Shown: positions 34,001 through 41,656 of the stretch, piece by piece
Numbering within the stretch: position 1 is the first letter of the stretch
Layout: every line of letters starts with the position of its first letter
DNA from: Lentisphaerota bacterium
GTDB lineage: Bacteria; Verrucomicrobiota; Lentisphaeria; Oligosphaerales; JABHEG01
Assembly (NCBI GenBank): GCA_018676675.1
Contig: JABHEG010000016.1
Span: 53,454 to 117,453, forward strand
Direction: 5' to 3'
DNA length: 64,000 nucleotides
Position numbers and translations under genes: made by a program
The notes under the pieces: model-generated
The model's database searches: none
What the model saw: only the letters and a program-made list of their open reading frames with translations
Told to the model about the DNA's origin: nothing

Positions 34001-34915
34001 CACGATCTTTGCGAGGGCCGCCTGTGCAGCGGCATGGTCACCGGAGAGGAACGCCTGAGTGGCGGCTTCGTTTTGCTCTGAAAATGCGGCGATGGCCATT
34101 TGCTGTGCCTCCTGTTTGGCGGCTGCCTCGAGGGCCCGCTTTTCACGCTCTGCGAGGGCTGCGTCTGCCACGATTCCGAGGACTTTTCCTTGAGCGCGGA
34201 AGGTCTCTATCACTTCGACCCCGGAGAGCGCCCGACGATAGACGACGACCTGCCCCATACTGCCCCAGAAGTTCTGCCAGCCATTGCCGACGCTCAAATT
34301 TCCGAACACGTTGAAGTCGCCCTGGAAATGCTCGGGCAGACTGCGCGCGCCCTGGCGAACACCGTTCACAAAGGGAGTCAGCCGGCGGTTCTCGCGATCG
34401 CAGACCATGACCACGTGGGCCCACTCCCCGACTCTGAGGGCTCCGGGGGCTGAACCGGCAGACCCGTCGATCCGCTTCCCGTTCACGTCGCGGTAGGACA
34501 TGAAGCAACCGAAGCTCCCATTCCCGCTGATGTTCAGTGTGATAATCGCCTGCGGCCATGATCCGTACGAAAACATGCGCCGGCAATCCTGCTTCTCGCG
34601 ACTTTCCGGCATGCCCAGCTTCGTTGGCTTGACCCAGGCCGAGAACGTCCAGGACCCCGTCCCAAAGCGCTTGTCCTCGGGCAAGTCGATCGTCACCTGC
34701 GTTGCGGCTGTCCCGTTGAAGAAGAGCGTCTTGCCGGGGCCGCCCTTTTCCCATTTAGCGGTGACCTTCCCATCCAGACCATTCCCCGACGCATCCCGGG
34801 CGGCTGTCCCCACTCCTTCACTGAACGTCCAGTGGAAAAGCGGCTCGCCTGCGACAGAGAAGGTGAGAAGGGAAGCGGCGAGAACACACGCGAGTACGGA
34901 AAGACGGCAAAACAT
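31082..34915 (-). CDS. Secreted LamG / right-handed beta-helix / CBM9-like protein
   Basis: A 1277-residue exported protein. ATG 34915 is preceded by GGAG and followed by the signal peptide FCRLSVLACVLAASLLTFSV. Residues about 20-235 are a LamG domain (LFHWTFSEGVGTAARDASGN). Residues 240-370 are an Ala/Glu-rich helical, TPR-like segment. Residues about 390-985 form a right-handed parallel beta-helix beginning IHVDPDGNDAHDGSRTRPFK, with repeated short Asn/Gly turns such as ENCRIHFFG and NRFRNVGKTG. This is typical of pectate-lyase-like polysaccharide enzymes. From about residue 1078 a CBM9/DOMON-like domain closes the protein (SVDGNMSPDEWPVAP). A lyase or glycosidase acting on acidic polysaccharide is likely; the catalytic residues are not identified. 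Confidence 0.8.
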   Translation of the reverse strand: MFCRLSVLACVLAASLLTFSVAGEPLFHWTFSEGVGTAARDASGNGLDGKVTAKWEKGGPGKTLFFNGTAATQVTIDLPEDKRFGTGSWTFSAWVKPTKLGMPESREKQDCRRMFSYGSWPQAIITLNISGNGSFGCFMSYRDVNGKRIDGSAGSAPGALRVGEWAHVVMVCDRENRRLTPFVNGVRQGARSLPEHFQGDFNVFGNLSVGNGWQNFWGSMGQVVVYRRALSGVEVIETFRAQGKVLGIVADAALAEREKRALEAAAKQEAQQMAIAAFSEQNEAATQAFLSGDHAAAQAALAKIVADKLIPGHYRSYAHLRLAQMVVAQGDMPRAKAEYAKIAASVDYPAVHRDEANELIGELERKEKGLPARDPQASRTTIPEIAEFAAEIHVDPDGNDAHDGSRTRPFKTLIRARDAVRALKAAGQTGAICVRIHSGEYPVTETLTLTAEDSGTAKAPVVYRAEEMGKAVLYGGTRVTDFTPVENPEVLDRLPKEGRGKVWQADLRAQGITDYGALRVRGGIGQGSTPSTLEVFVDGDPMTLARWPNKGFVDIRKLIEPGSAKEKKPSVFGYLDDRHTRWTQANDLWLLGYWHFLWADATIKVGKIDTEAKTITTVDPYNYGNRGMNNHQGIIYYAFNLLEEIDQPGEWYLDREAGMLYMYPPKDLATATVEIGMHSGPVITFDDVSHVRLEGLVLDLGRDNGIQAANSSDCLIAGCTIKRMAATGIIINGGERFRVFGCDLHTLGRKGIQISGGDRGTLTPAEHVVENCRIHFFGRVDRTYTQAVTLGGVGNRLSHCLLYDCPTSVISLGGNEHLIQFNDVHSAVQESDDQGGIDMWGNPTFRGNIFRFNRFRNVGKTGTEHAAHGQAAIRFDDTISEQLVYGNILYRGSNGNFGAVQMNSGRDNVFDNNLFIDNRHAISGGWNPGNQHWKSTEAGKKAGAYTNDLYLRRYPSIAAMFDKGGQNFFWRNVFWRCGTIDRRARRLELFQNAIFEDDEDPGFVDVDSGDFSLKPDSAVQKRLAFRPIPVAEIGLYAHPLRASWPVKTTPVEKADWRLGFKKEEAKSGIMPHALSITPLKVSRVPRPPSVDGNMSPDEWPVAPLLLKETPSRKPIGGTPVQAWLMHDGDSLHVALKVPVGGDAKRLATARGEWGAIDGVEICIREPSVTAAGKRAPTLILQGFPNGTLLPATNPDEFSMREATALARLSRFAATTGDGFWLGEWSIPIAGIGLAYEPGARLQFNIGVRRTIPSDWVVLAGALGPNYQLNNAAAIVLE

Positions 34916-35006
34916 GGCAGCAGCTCCAGCAGGATTCGGACGGAAGTGACCCACGGGGTTCAGTGGAACACGAGACCCCGGTAAGGAAACACACGCGTGG
35001 GTTTTG

Positions 35007-38000
35007 TCAACGTCGATTGACCGTCACCGCGACGGTCAGCGGCATTGTCCGTCGGTTGCCCTCATCCGGAGTTGACCGAAGCTCAAGCTGCGTTTGCTCA
35101 CCGAGTGTCACCTCGACGTCGCTCCGGAGCACAGGTCCTCCGGGAGACAACTGCTGCCATGCCACCGACAGATGAACGGTTGATCGTCCTGGGGCCCAGT
35201 TCGGCGTGATCTCGAGGCGAGAAGCCGACTGACCATGTCGCGTGCAGGATCCCGTCTTCCCGGGGATTGTTGTGACCGTGTAGTGTCTCGCCTGTTCGCT
35301 GTCGGCAGGCATACTCCAAGCCGATACGGTCATCTCGATTGGCGGCGGGCTCAGGGCGGTCAGCGCCCGTTCCACTTGACTGCGGAACAGCGCAGTCCCC
35401 AGCACGAGGACGCCTGTTGGCGCGCTGGTCAGCAGGGCTCGGTCGCCTTTGCGGAAGAAGACGCCGTTCTCCTTGAGAAGCGCGGTCAGCGCTGCGTGGG
35501 GTCCGCCATCTGCTGTTTCGATGGGGCGGCCTGCCAGCAGCGACGTTGGCACGGCGGAGATGACCGAGCACCCACGTTCGGTCCGGACCCCGCCGATCAG
35601 CACGGCCGTGCCGAGAATGCTGTACGGCAGGGCAAAGCGTTCCTGAATGGCATCCAGCGCCGCGAGGACAGAGAGGCCGGACAGGTCCAGCTTGCCCTTC
35701 AGGCGCTGGGCTTCCTCATCGCCCTCGGTGGTCACTTCCGCCGCCGCCACCAGGTTGGAGACTGAGTCATCGGGCGCTTGTCTGCGCACGCAGTTCCGTA
35801 GCCCCGTGATGGCTTCCATTGCGGTCGGGGCATCGAGGGTGAGGTCGCGTACTATGACGGTGTCGAGCCGCCGTCGCATCTTCTCTCTCTCGTCGGCGTT
35901 CTCCTCCTGGCTTCCGCTGAGTTGCGACAGGGGTAGACGCCGCAGGGCCAAACCAGTTGGGCCGACGAGTTCTCCACTCACGTGGATTCCGATCAGCGCC
36001 ATTCCCCGGCGGCGGCCCCCGGTCCCAACAGGAGGAGGAACCGGCCGCATACGGAGATGCGGCGCCTCCATCGTGTGTCCGCCTGACGACGTCTTTGGAG
36101 GAGCCGGTTCTCCGTAACCGGCCTTTTGTCTGAGGAGAGCAGGAGGCGTGTTCGTCCTCGCAACAAGATTGCTCACCAATGGCAGTGCCAACCAACTCGG
36201 TTGGGCCCCGCCGAGGAGCAATGTGCCCGTCGTCTCTGCGAAGGGGGTTCCACCGTCCGCCCCGGACATGAGTCGGCAGGTGAACTCGCCCTCGATGGTG
36301 TCGGGCAACCGGACCAACGCGGGCGTCAGAGACAACTCGAGGGCATCGAGGCCAGGCATCTCCTTGACCTCGATCTGGTGCCGTAGCGACAGGGGATGAT
36401 TTAGCGCCCCCACGAGCTCGATCAGCTCTTCGACGTGGGTGCCAGAGGCGTCGTCTGGTGCCGACTGCGGCCCGATTGAGAACCGCAGGGATGCCTGGGT
36501 GCCGCCCTGATGCAGGATGCCCAGTAGCCCTTCCAGAATCGCGAACTCATACGGCTCACCATGCACGATCAGTTTGCCGGTGCGGGGGTACCAAGAGGCG
36601 CGCGAGTTGTGGTCCTCGAATAGTCCGAACACATTCCGAAAGAGACTGAGTAAATTGTCGTCGTTGTCGTCGTCGTCGTCATCATCATCTGTCTTCGGAG
36701 GCGGAGTAGGTCGGGGCTCTGTCGGAAAGCACTCGCGGAGTTCGCGTAGGAACTGACCGGCGTCTCGTGAGACGGCATAGTAGCGCGTCTCTTGTCTGTC
36801 GAGACAGACCGACGGGTAGGCGAGAATCAGGGCGTTGGCCTCGAACCTGACCCGGAGCCCAAGTTGCCGGGCCAGGCACCGGATGGCGTCCCCCATGGTG
36901 ACTTGTACGAGGTCAAGGTTGACCTCTGGGTCAGGCTCCAGTGCCAGGACTGGTCGCTTGTGCTCGTGGTCGTGTTCTTCGAGGTCCCCAAAATCGTCCC
37001 CGCCGCCCCCGAAGTCGTCGTCCGCATGTTTCGGGGCTTGGGTGTAAGGCCCCGGGGGTAGTTGCAGAAAGATGCTCGGCCCATCTCCGGCGGGGAAAAT
37101 CTCCTGGCGCTTCTTCTTCAGCAGTGACATAACCTCGTCCAGTGACATGGCCTCCATCTTGAAGTGCGGGAGGATAGTGCGGTCGAAGACGGCCCTGACT
37201 GTCTCTGGGGCGGCATGTTCCGCGGGTTTGGCTGTCCCATTGGCGGCACCGTATTCGACGTCGGCTGGAATCGCTTCCTTGGTGCGGAGGTAGGCTCCCC
37301 CGTGATTGCACATGGACGCCCCCGCAACCAAGATCCGCTGCGATCGTCTCCCTGCTTCGCCGCCCGTTCCGTCGTCCGTTAGGCGCAGTGCGAGGAATTG
37401 CCCGTCCCACAGGGCAAAGCGTGATTCCCAGCGTCGCAGTGGATCGCGCCACACGCAGGTCAGGTCGGTCGTGTAGCAGTCTTCGCCAATCGCAGCCGTC
37501 ACATCAAGTTCCACAGCCTGATTCTCGTCCCGTCCCAAGAGAGAGCGTAGCCGACTGGGAAGGCCGTCGGCCGTGAGAAGCTCGCCGCGGTGGATGATCT
37601 TGAGGCCGGCATCTGTCCCTCCGCCGTTAAGGACACGATGAAGGAGAACGCTCCTGTGCGCATCGTGGAGCAGGTCGCCGGCCATTTCCGGGTTCGAGAC
37701 GTCGAGAACGGCCATTTCCACGAGCACGCCCGCGAATGGGGCAATGGGCCCTCCCCCGGCGACCATACCCATCGTCTTGTTCAGGTTACCGGTCGTGTTC
37801 CGCGTGACCACCCGTCGACTCCGGTGGTCGTAGAGCACACTGGAGCCTCCGGGGAAGTCTACACCGAAGTTCTTCAGGAACTCACGGACGTCTGGGTGCT
37901 TGGTTCCGAGATCAGCCTTGTCCACCGGGAAGTATGCGGTCGACATGGCCCCCAAGGGGACAGCGCGGTCGAAGAGCACGGCGACGCGGCCGTCATACCT

Positions 38001-39485
38001 GTAGCGCACACCAGTCCCCATGGCGATGTAACGCAGGGCCTCGGCGGCCGGGATGTTATCCATGGACATGGTCACCGTCGGCTTGGGGTCGAGGTCTACT
38101 TCGTGGATGCCTTCCTCTCCCATGTCAACGGTCCTGATGAGGGCGATTCCGGGGACCTGTTTCCCGTCGGCGTGTTCCTGAGCTGCTCTGGCCACACGTG
38201 CCACGGCTTCAGGGAGCGACAACTCTTCCATCGCCAGGGAGGGAAGAATGATGTCATCGAGCGTTCTTGGCGCCGTTCGCCTTGACCTGTTCCATGGAAG
38301 AGGCGTTGGCCCGGGGCGCAGCCGGCCGGTCGGCCGCTCGATCAGTTCGGCCCGCACGGCAAGGGCGTTCGGCAGATGCTCCTCCGCACCATCCTCGCCG
38401 GAGGATCGCGGGATTCGGAGGACGATCGTGCCTTCCGACCACAGGTAGATGTGATGTTCGGCCACCGTGCCGCCGCCGGATGCTCCGTCGGGTGAGGGTT
38501 CCCGGTAGGTGAAGGGGATGTCCACCATCGTCGACGTGTGGTCCCCCAGCACGGTCACCGAGGCAGTGACTTCTCCTCGCGGCGTGACGCCGTCAGTTGC
38601 TCCGCTCAGCCGTTCGCCCACCTTTCCGTTCAGCACGGTCGAATCGCAGACGTCGACCGTGTTCGAGTTTAGCAGTGCCTCGTCCAGGAGGCGGACCGAG
38701 TCTTCGTACGGGCAGGAACGGAGTCGATCAATGAGGGTGGCGTCTTTGATCCGCAGGCGGCGGACGCGGAGGCGGACCCGTAGGTCAACTTCCAGGTAGT
38801 TCAGTTCGCGCAGGAATTCCTCGAAGGCATTCACACCGGCCTCTGTGGATCGGATCCGCAGCTTGTCGGTAGCCGTGCGGGAGAAGTGGCTCGTGCGCGG
38901 CAGGACCAGGCAGCGAGAATCAACGAAGGCCAGAATATGTCGCGACTGCATTTCCCCGCCGGAGTGCTGAGCCACGTCCTGCCAGAGAACCGGTTTGACC
39001 CGGAAGGTCTTCACGGTCCGGGTTGCCTCCAGAGCCACCGTGCCATCGCCTATGAGATAGCGACCGTCCGGCTTCTCCAGGAACGGTACTTGGGCTGAGT
39101 TGCAGACCGTTTGAATGAGGTCTTGGACCGCGATGTTTCGGAAGCTGTAGTCGTACCGCGCTGTTCGCGTGTCAGCATAGCCGGATTCGGGGTTCGCAGA
39201 TACCAACTCAATCTGCACGCCCTTCCTTACAGGATCGCATTGTTTGCTGGCTGTGACGATTTGGCGGACAATCTTAGCCAGTGGTTTCCCTTCGGCGTGG
39301 AAGACCGGGATGATCAGCTCCCCGGCTGAGGCCGTCTGAGCGACTGTCGACACGTGCGACAGAGCAAGACAGAGCGTACTAAGCCAGATGAGCAAGCGGC
39401 AATGCCGGCGCCCTGTAGAGATTCCCCGCCGCGCCGCGCGGCCGATGAACGTCCGACAGTCTTCTGTGTGTCGCGGGCTAGTCAT
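35007..39485 (-). CDS. Very large exported protein with four STN/secretin-N0-like units
   Basis: A 1492-residue protein. The start MTSPRHTEDC at 39485 follows GGAAGGGG; the extra upstream frame lacks a site. A basic region and hydrophobic LLIWLSTLCLALSHVSTVAQ form the export signal. Four copies of a unit are visible, each a helix-rich lead followed by the small beta-alpha-beta domain of secretins and TonB receptors (STN/N0). They are near residues 60-140 (FRNIAVQDLIQTVCNSAQVP), 405-510 (MDNIPAAEALRYIAMGTGVR), 775-890 (VTMGDAIRCLARQLGLRVRF) and 1205-1300 (LSGLSVLAALDAIQERFALP). No secretin channel or TonB plug/barrel follows. An Asp-rich tract sits near residue 935 and a palindromic repeat encodes residues near 1122. 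Function is unknown; a periplasmic scaffold is plausible. Confidence 0.7.
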   Translation of the reverse strand: MTSPRHTEDCRTFIGRAARRGISTGRRHCRLLIWLSTLCLALSHVSTVAQTASAGELIIPVFHAEGKPLAKIVRQIVTASKQCDPVRKGVQIELVSANPESGYADTRTARYDYSFRNIAVQDLIQTVCNSAQVPFLEKPDGRYLIGDGTVALEATRTVKTFRVKPVLWQDVAQHSGGEMQSRHILAFVDSRCLVLPRTSHFSRTATDKLRIRSTEAGVNAFEEFLRELNYLEVDLRVRLRVRRLRIKDATLIDRLRSCPYEDSVRLLDEALLNSNTVDVCDSTVLNGKVGERLSGATDGVTPRGEVTASVTVLGDHTSTMVDIPFTYREPSPDGASGGGTVAEHHIYLWSEGTIVLRIPRSSGEDGAEEHLPNALAVRAELIERPTGRLRPGPTPLPWNRSRRTAPRTLDDIILPSLAMEELSLPEAVARVARAAQEHADGKQVPGIALIRTVDMGEEGIHEVDLDPKPTVTMSMDNIPAAEALRYIAMGTGVRYRYDGRVAVLFDRAVPLGAMSTAYFPVDKADLGTKHPDVREFLKNFGVDFPGGSSVLYDHRSRRVVTRNTTGNLNKTMGMVAGGGPIAPFAGVLVEMAVLDVSNPEMAGDLLHDAHRSVLLHRVLNGGGTDAGLKIIHRGELLTADGLPSRLRSLLGRDENQAVELDVTAAIGEDCYTTDLTCVWRDPLRRWESRFALWDGQFLALRLTDDGTGGEAGRRSQRILVAGASMCNHGGAYLRTKEAIPADVEYGAANGTAKPAEHAAPETVRAVFDRTILPHFKMEAMSLDEVMSLLKKKRQEIFPAGDGPSIFLQLPPGPYTQAPKHADDDFGGGGDDFGDLEEHDHEHKRPVLALEPDPEVNLDLVQVTMGDAIRCLARQLGLRVRFEANALILAYPSVCLDRQETRYYAVSRDAGQFLRELRECFPTEPRPTPPPKTDDDDDDDDNDDNLLSLFRNVFGLFEDHNSRASWYPRTGKLIVHGEPYEFAILEGLLGILHQGGTQASLRFSIGPQSAPDDASGTHVEELIELVGALNHPLSLRHQIEVKEMPGLDALELSLTPALVRLPDTIEGEFTCRLMSGADGGTPFAETTGTLLLGGAQPSWLALPLVSNLVARTNTPPALLRQKAGYGEPAPPKTSSGGHTMEAPHLRMRPVPPPVGTGGRRRGMALIGIHVSGELVGPTGLALRRLPLSQLSGSQEENADEREKMRRRLDTVIVRDLTLDAPTAMEAITGLRNCVRRQAPDDSVSNLVAAAEVTTEGDEEAQRLKGKLDLSGLSVLAALDAIQERFALPYSILGTAVLIGGVRTERGCSVISAVPTSLLAGRPIETADGGPHAALTALLKENGVFFRKGDRALLTSAPTGVLVLGTALFRSQVERALTALSPPPIEMTVSAWSMPADSEQARHYTVTTIPGKTGSCTRHGQSASRLEITPNWAPGRSTVHLSVAWQQLSPGGPVLRSDVEVTLGEQTQLELRSTPDEGNRRTMPLTVAVTVNRR
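36095..36122 (-). repeat. 28-base palindromic repeat inside a coding sequence
   Basis: Read on the minus strand this begins GGCCGGTTACGGAGAACCGG and continues CTCCTCCA. It is identical to 57846-57873 on the plus strand. The core CCGGTT-acggag-AACCGG is a hairpin. Here it is translated in frame as part of AGYGEPAPPK of the large STN-like protein, while the other copy is intergenic. Confidence 0.8.
36657..36689 (-). repeat. Trinucleotide run encoding an aspartate tract
   Basis: Repeated GTC/ATC triplets on the plus strand encode, on the minus strand, eight Asp, one Asn and two Asp between a Pro-rich linker (PRPTPPPKT) and NLLSLFRN of the large STN-like protein. The run is prone to slippage and is likely length-variable. 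An acidic linker could bind calcium or act as a flexible spacer. Confidence 0.8.
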
Positions 39486-39775
39486 GTATAACCCCTTCCT
39501 GGAACTCCCTGCATACCTTGTCCCAGAATAGACCACACCGATGTCCGGTCGCCAAGTGCTCTGGCGGTCTGCAGAATGACCGGGGCGGTTCGGAACGGAA
39601 TCGTGAGGCCGCAACAGCAGGTACAGAAACCGGCGCTTGTCGCCGTCTATGAAGGGTGATATTGTCCCTATTGCAAGATATTCTAGCGTTATAGGGATAT
39701 TTTTACTGCCTCTAATGGGGCATTTCGCCACCAAATCAGTGACAGGTCTGAGCTTGCTCGAAGGAGCACCACGCC
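39486..39775. promoter_or_regulatory. Divergent spacer with TCCCTAT/ATAGGGA inverted repeat
   Basis: A 290-base spacer between the STN-like gene and the ATPase gene. TCCCTAT at 39665-39671 and ATAGGGA at 39691-39697 are perfect inverted copies separated by 19 bases in a locally AT-rich stretch about 80 bases before the ATPase start. This could be an operator or promoter element for the plus-strand gene. The rest shows nothing recognisable. Confidence 0.45.
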
Positions 39776-41239
39776 ATGAACAGCGCGAAGGCAGGGAGCG
39801 CCTTTGTCGGTCGGGACAGGGAGCTTGCCCAACTCAGAGCCGCCTTTGACCGACCATTTCCCTCCATCTCCGTCGTCTACGGCCGTCGCCGGATCGGCAA
39901 GAGTGTGCTGATCGGCAAAGCGCTGGAGAATCGCCCCGCCCTTTTCTTTGAGGGGCTCGAGAACCAATCGACGTCTGCCCAGCTCTCGAGTTTCTGCCTT
40001 CAGCTTGACAGGCAATCTGAGACAGTCAGGACGGGGGACGTACCCAAGACATGGCGCGATGCCTTCCTGCTTCTTGAACCCATTCTGAAGACGACTCCAG
40101 CTTGCGTGGTCTTGGACGAATTCCAGTGGTTGGCGAACTACCGGTCGGCAGCAGTCTCGGACTTGAAGATGGTTTGGGAACAGTACTTGTCACGGATTCC
40201 CGGGGTTTCACTGGTCCTGTGCGGCTCGATCGCCTCTTTCATGCTGAAAAAGGTGGTCAAAGGGTCAGCCCTTTACGGCCGAACGGACCGCGTTATCCAC
40301 CTACGTGATTTCTCGCTCGCCGAAACAGCCAAAATGCTCCCGGATTACGGAACGGATGAGTTGCTGGATGCCTACATGATCCTCGGTGGTGTACCCAAGT
40401 ATCAGGAGTTACTGCGCGATTATCCATCCGTGTATCTCGCTATCGAGGACATGGCTTTCCGGGAGAATGGGTTCCTCGTCGACGAGTTCGACCGCATCTT
40501 CGTCAGTCACTTCGGCCGTAACGCGGACTACGCCAGAATCGTCGGTGCTTTGGCCAGGCATCCCTATGGCATGTTCCGCCAGGAACTCTCGAAGGCGGCA
40601 GGTGTCGACTTGGGGGGTGGGTTGAGCAGGAATCTGAACGATCTGGAGTCGGCTGGGTTCGTCCGTTCGGTAAAACCGATCTCCAGACCACTCAACAGCA
40701 AACTCATCAAGTATCTCCTTTCGGATGCCTACCTTCGCTTCTTCTACTCGCTTATGCGACCGGAATTGGCCCTGATCAGGTCTGGACATTCCACACTCCG
40801 TTTTCCTTCCCTGGCGCAGAAGCCCCGTTTCCACAGCTGGCGGGGGCGTGCATTTGAGATGATGGGCATGCAGCATGCTCCTGCCATTGCGCGAGAGCTG
40901 GGGTTCCACGGCATTGAGTACAGCTTCGGCCCTTACTTCAGGGCACCGAGGTCCGACGCCAAGGGTGTGCAGGTGGACTTGGTCTTTGATCGGGCCGACA
41001 ACGTCCTCACTCTCTGCGAGATGAAGTGCAGTCGGAACCCAATAGGGAAGGGCGGCGTCGACGACGTGGAGGCCAAAGCGGCCTTGCTCAGAGAAGCGTT
41101 TCCCAGGAAGACCATCCAGAGTGTGCTGTTGTGCCACGGGTCAGTCACCGACTTGGTTACCAGATCTCCTTACGTCCACCGGGTCCTGGGGGCGCGGACT
41201 CTCATCGACTGCCCTTCCCAGGCCACTTCCTCCTCCTGA
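39776..41239 (+). CDS. AAA ATPase with C-terminal DUF234 nuclease-like domain
   Basis: A 487-residue ATPase of the archaeal-type family often encoded singly in bacteria. GAAGGAGCACCACGCC precedes ATG 39776. Walker A is GRRRIGKS at residues 36-43 and Walker B ACVVLDEFQW near 108-117, with LVLCGSIASFM as a sensor-like strand. A winged-helix segment follows at about 250-320 (GMFRQELSKAAGVDLGGGLS). The C-terminal DUF234 part has VDLVFDR...LTLCEMKCS, the D-(E)xK pattern of a PD-(D/E)XK nuclease-like fold. Its biological role is not established; association with mobile or defence contexts has been suggested for relatives. It stands alone between divergent and convergent neighbours. Confidence 0.88.
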   Translation: MNSAKAGSAFVGRDRELAQLRAAFDRPFPSISVVYGRRRIGKSVLIGKALENRPALFFEGLENQSTSAQLSSFCLQLDRQSETVRTGDVPKTWRDAFLLLEPILKTTPACVVLDEFQWLANYRSAAVSDLKMVWEQYLSRIPGVSLVLCGSIASFMLKKVVKGSALYGRTDRVIHLRDFSLAETAKMLPDYGTDELLDAYMILGGVPKYQELLRDYPSVYLAIEDMAFRENGFLVDEFDRIFVSHFGRNADYARIVGALARHPYGMFRQELSKAAGVDLGGGLSRNLNDLESAGFVRSVKPISRPLNSKLIKYLLSDAYLRFFYSLMRPELALIRSGHSTLRFPSLAQKPRFHSWRGRAFEMMGMQHAPAIARELGFHGIEYSFGPYFRAPRSDAKGVQVDLVFDRADNVLTLCEMKCSRNPIGKGGVDDVEAKAALLREAFPRKTIQSVLLCHGSVTDLVTRSPYVHRVLGARTLIDCPSQATSSS

Positions 41240-41656
41240 TTGCTCAGTTCGGTGCGTCATCGGGCCGGGGCAACGGAACGCGACGGACACGTTTGCCAAC
41301 GTCGGCTGGTCTGACGTGACGGTTCGTGGCGCCAACTCCTGGGTGTGGAAGCGGCCCCACTTGCGGCCAATCGACCGTAATCGTTAAGCAGGTGAAGGCG
41401 TGCCAGGTCGGGGGTAGCGCCGCTCTCCGGGCGGCAGCTCTTTTCGCGGTCGCAGCAACCGTCAGGAACGCCGCTCGAAGAGCGGCGCTACGGTCAGACA
41501 GAAGCCCCCAGACCTGCTCAACGGTGACAATTAACCTTGCAGATCCACCACGCGATGATCAATATGCAAGGTTGGCAGAATGGTCCCAAGACAGCTCACA
41601 GAACGGACCGAAACCGACCTTTTTCAGCTACCGGGGACAGTCCCCACAGCCGAGCC
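41240..41656. repeat. Gene-free stretch between convergent genes with three inverted repeats
   Basis: Three palindromes lie in 417 bases. GTAGCGCCGCTCT at 41414-41426 pairs exactly with AGAGCGGCGCTAC at 41479-41491. Within it, GCCGCTC-gaa-GAGCGGC at 41470-41486 is a tight hairpin. AACCTTGCA at 41533-41541 pairs exactly with TGCAAGGTT at 41565-41573. GGGGAC-a-GTCCCC is at 41633-41645, just before the end of the URO-D gene. No coding region was found. The last could terminate transcription of the minus-strand operon, but the density suggests a landing site of dispersed palindromic repeats. Confidence 0.65.

Noticed and set aside
32120..34081. 653-codon plus-strand frame
   Set aside because: Antisense shadow of the beta-helix protein caused by high GC at third positions; the minus-strand product has clear domains and a signal peptide.
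36657..36689. Triplet run considered as part of a CRISPR or VNTR locus
   Set aside because: It is a single run of 33 bases inside a coding sequence with no spacers; simple codon repetition explains it.
41633..41645. GGGGACaGTCCCC considered as a Rho-independent terminator
   Set aside because: The stem is only six base pairs and is not followed by a T-run on either strand.
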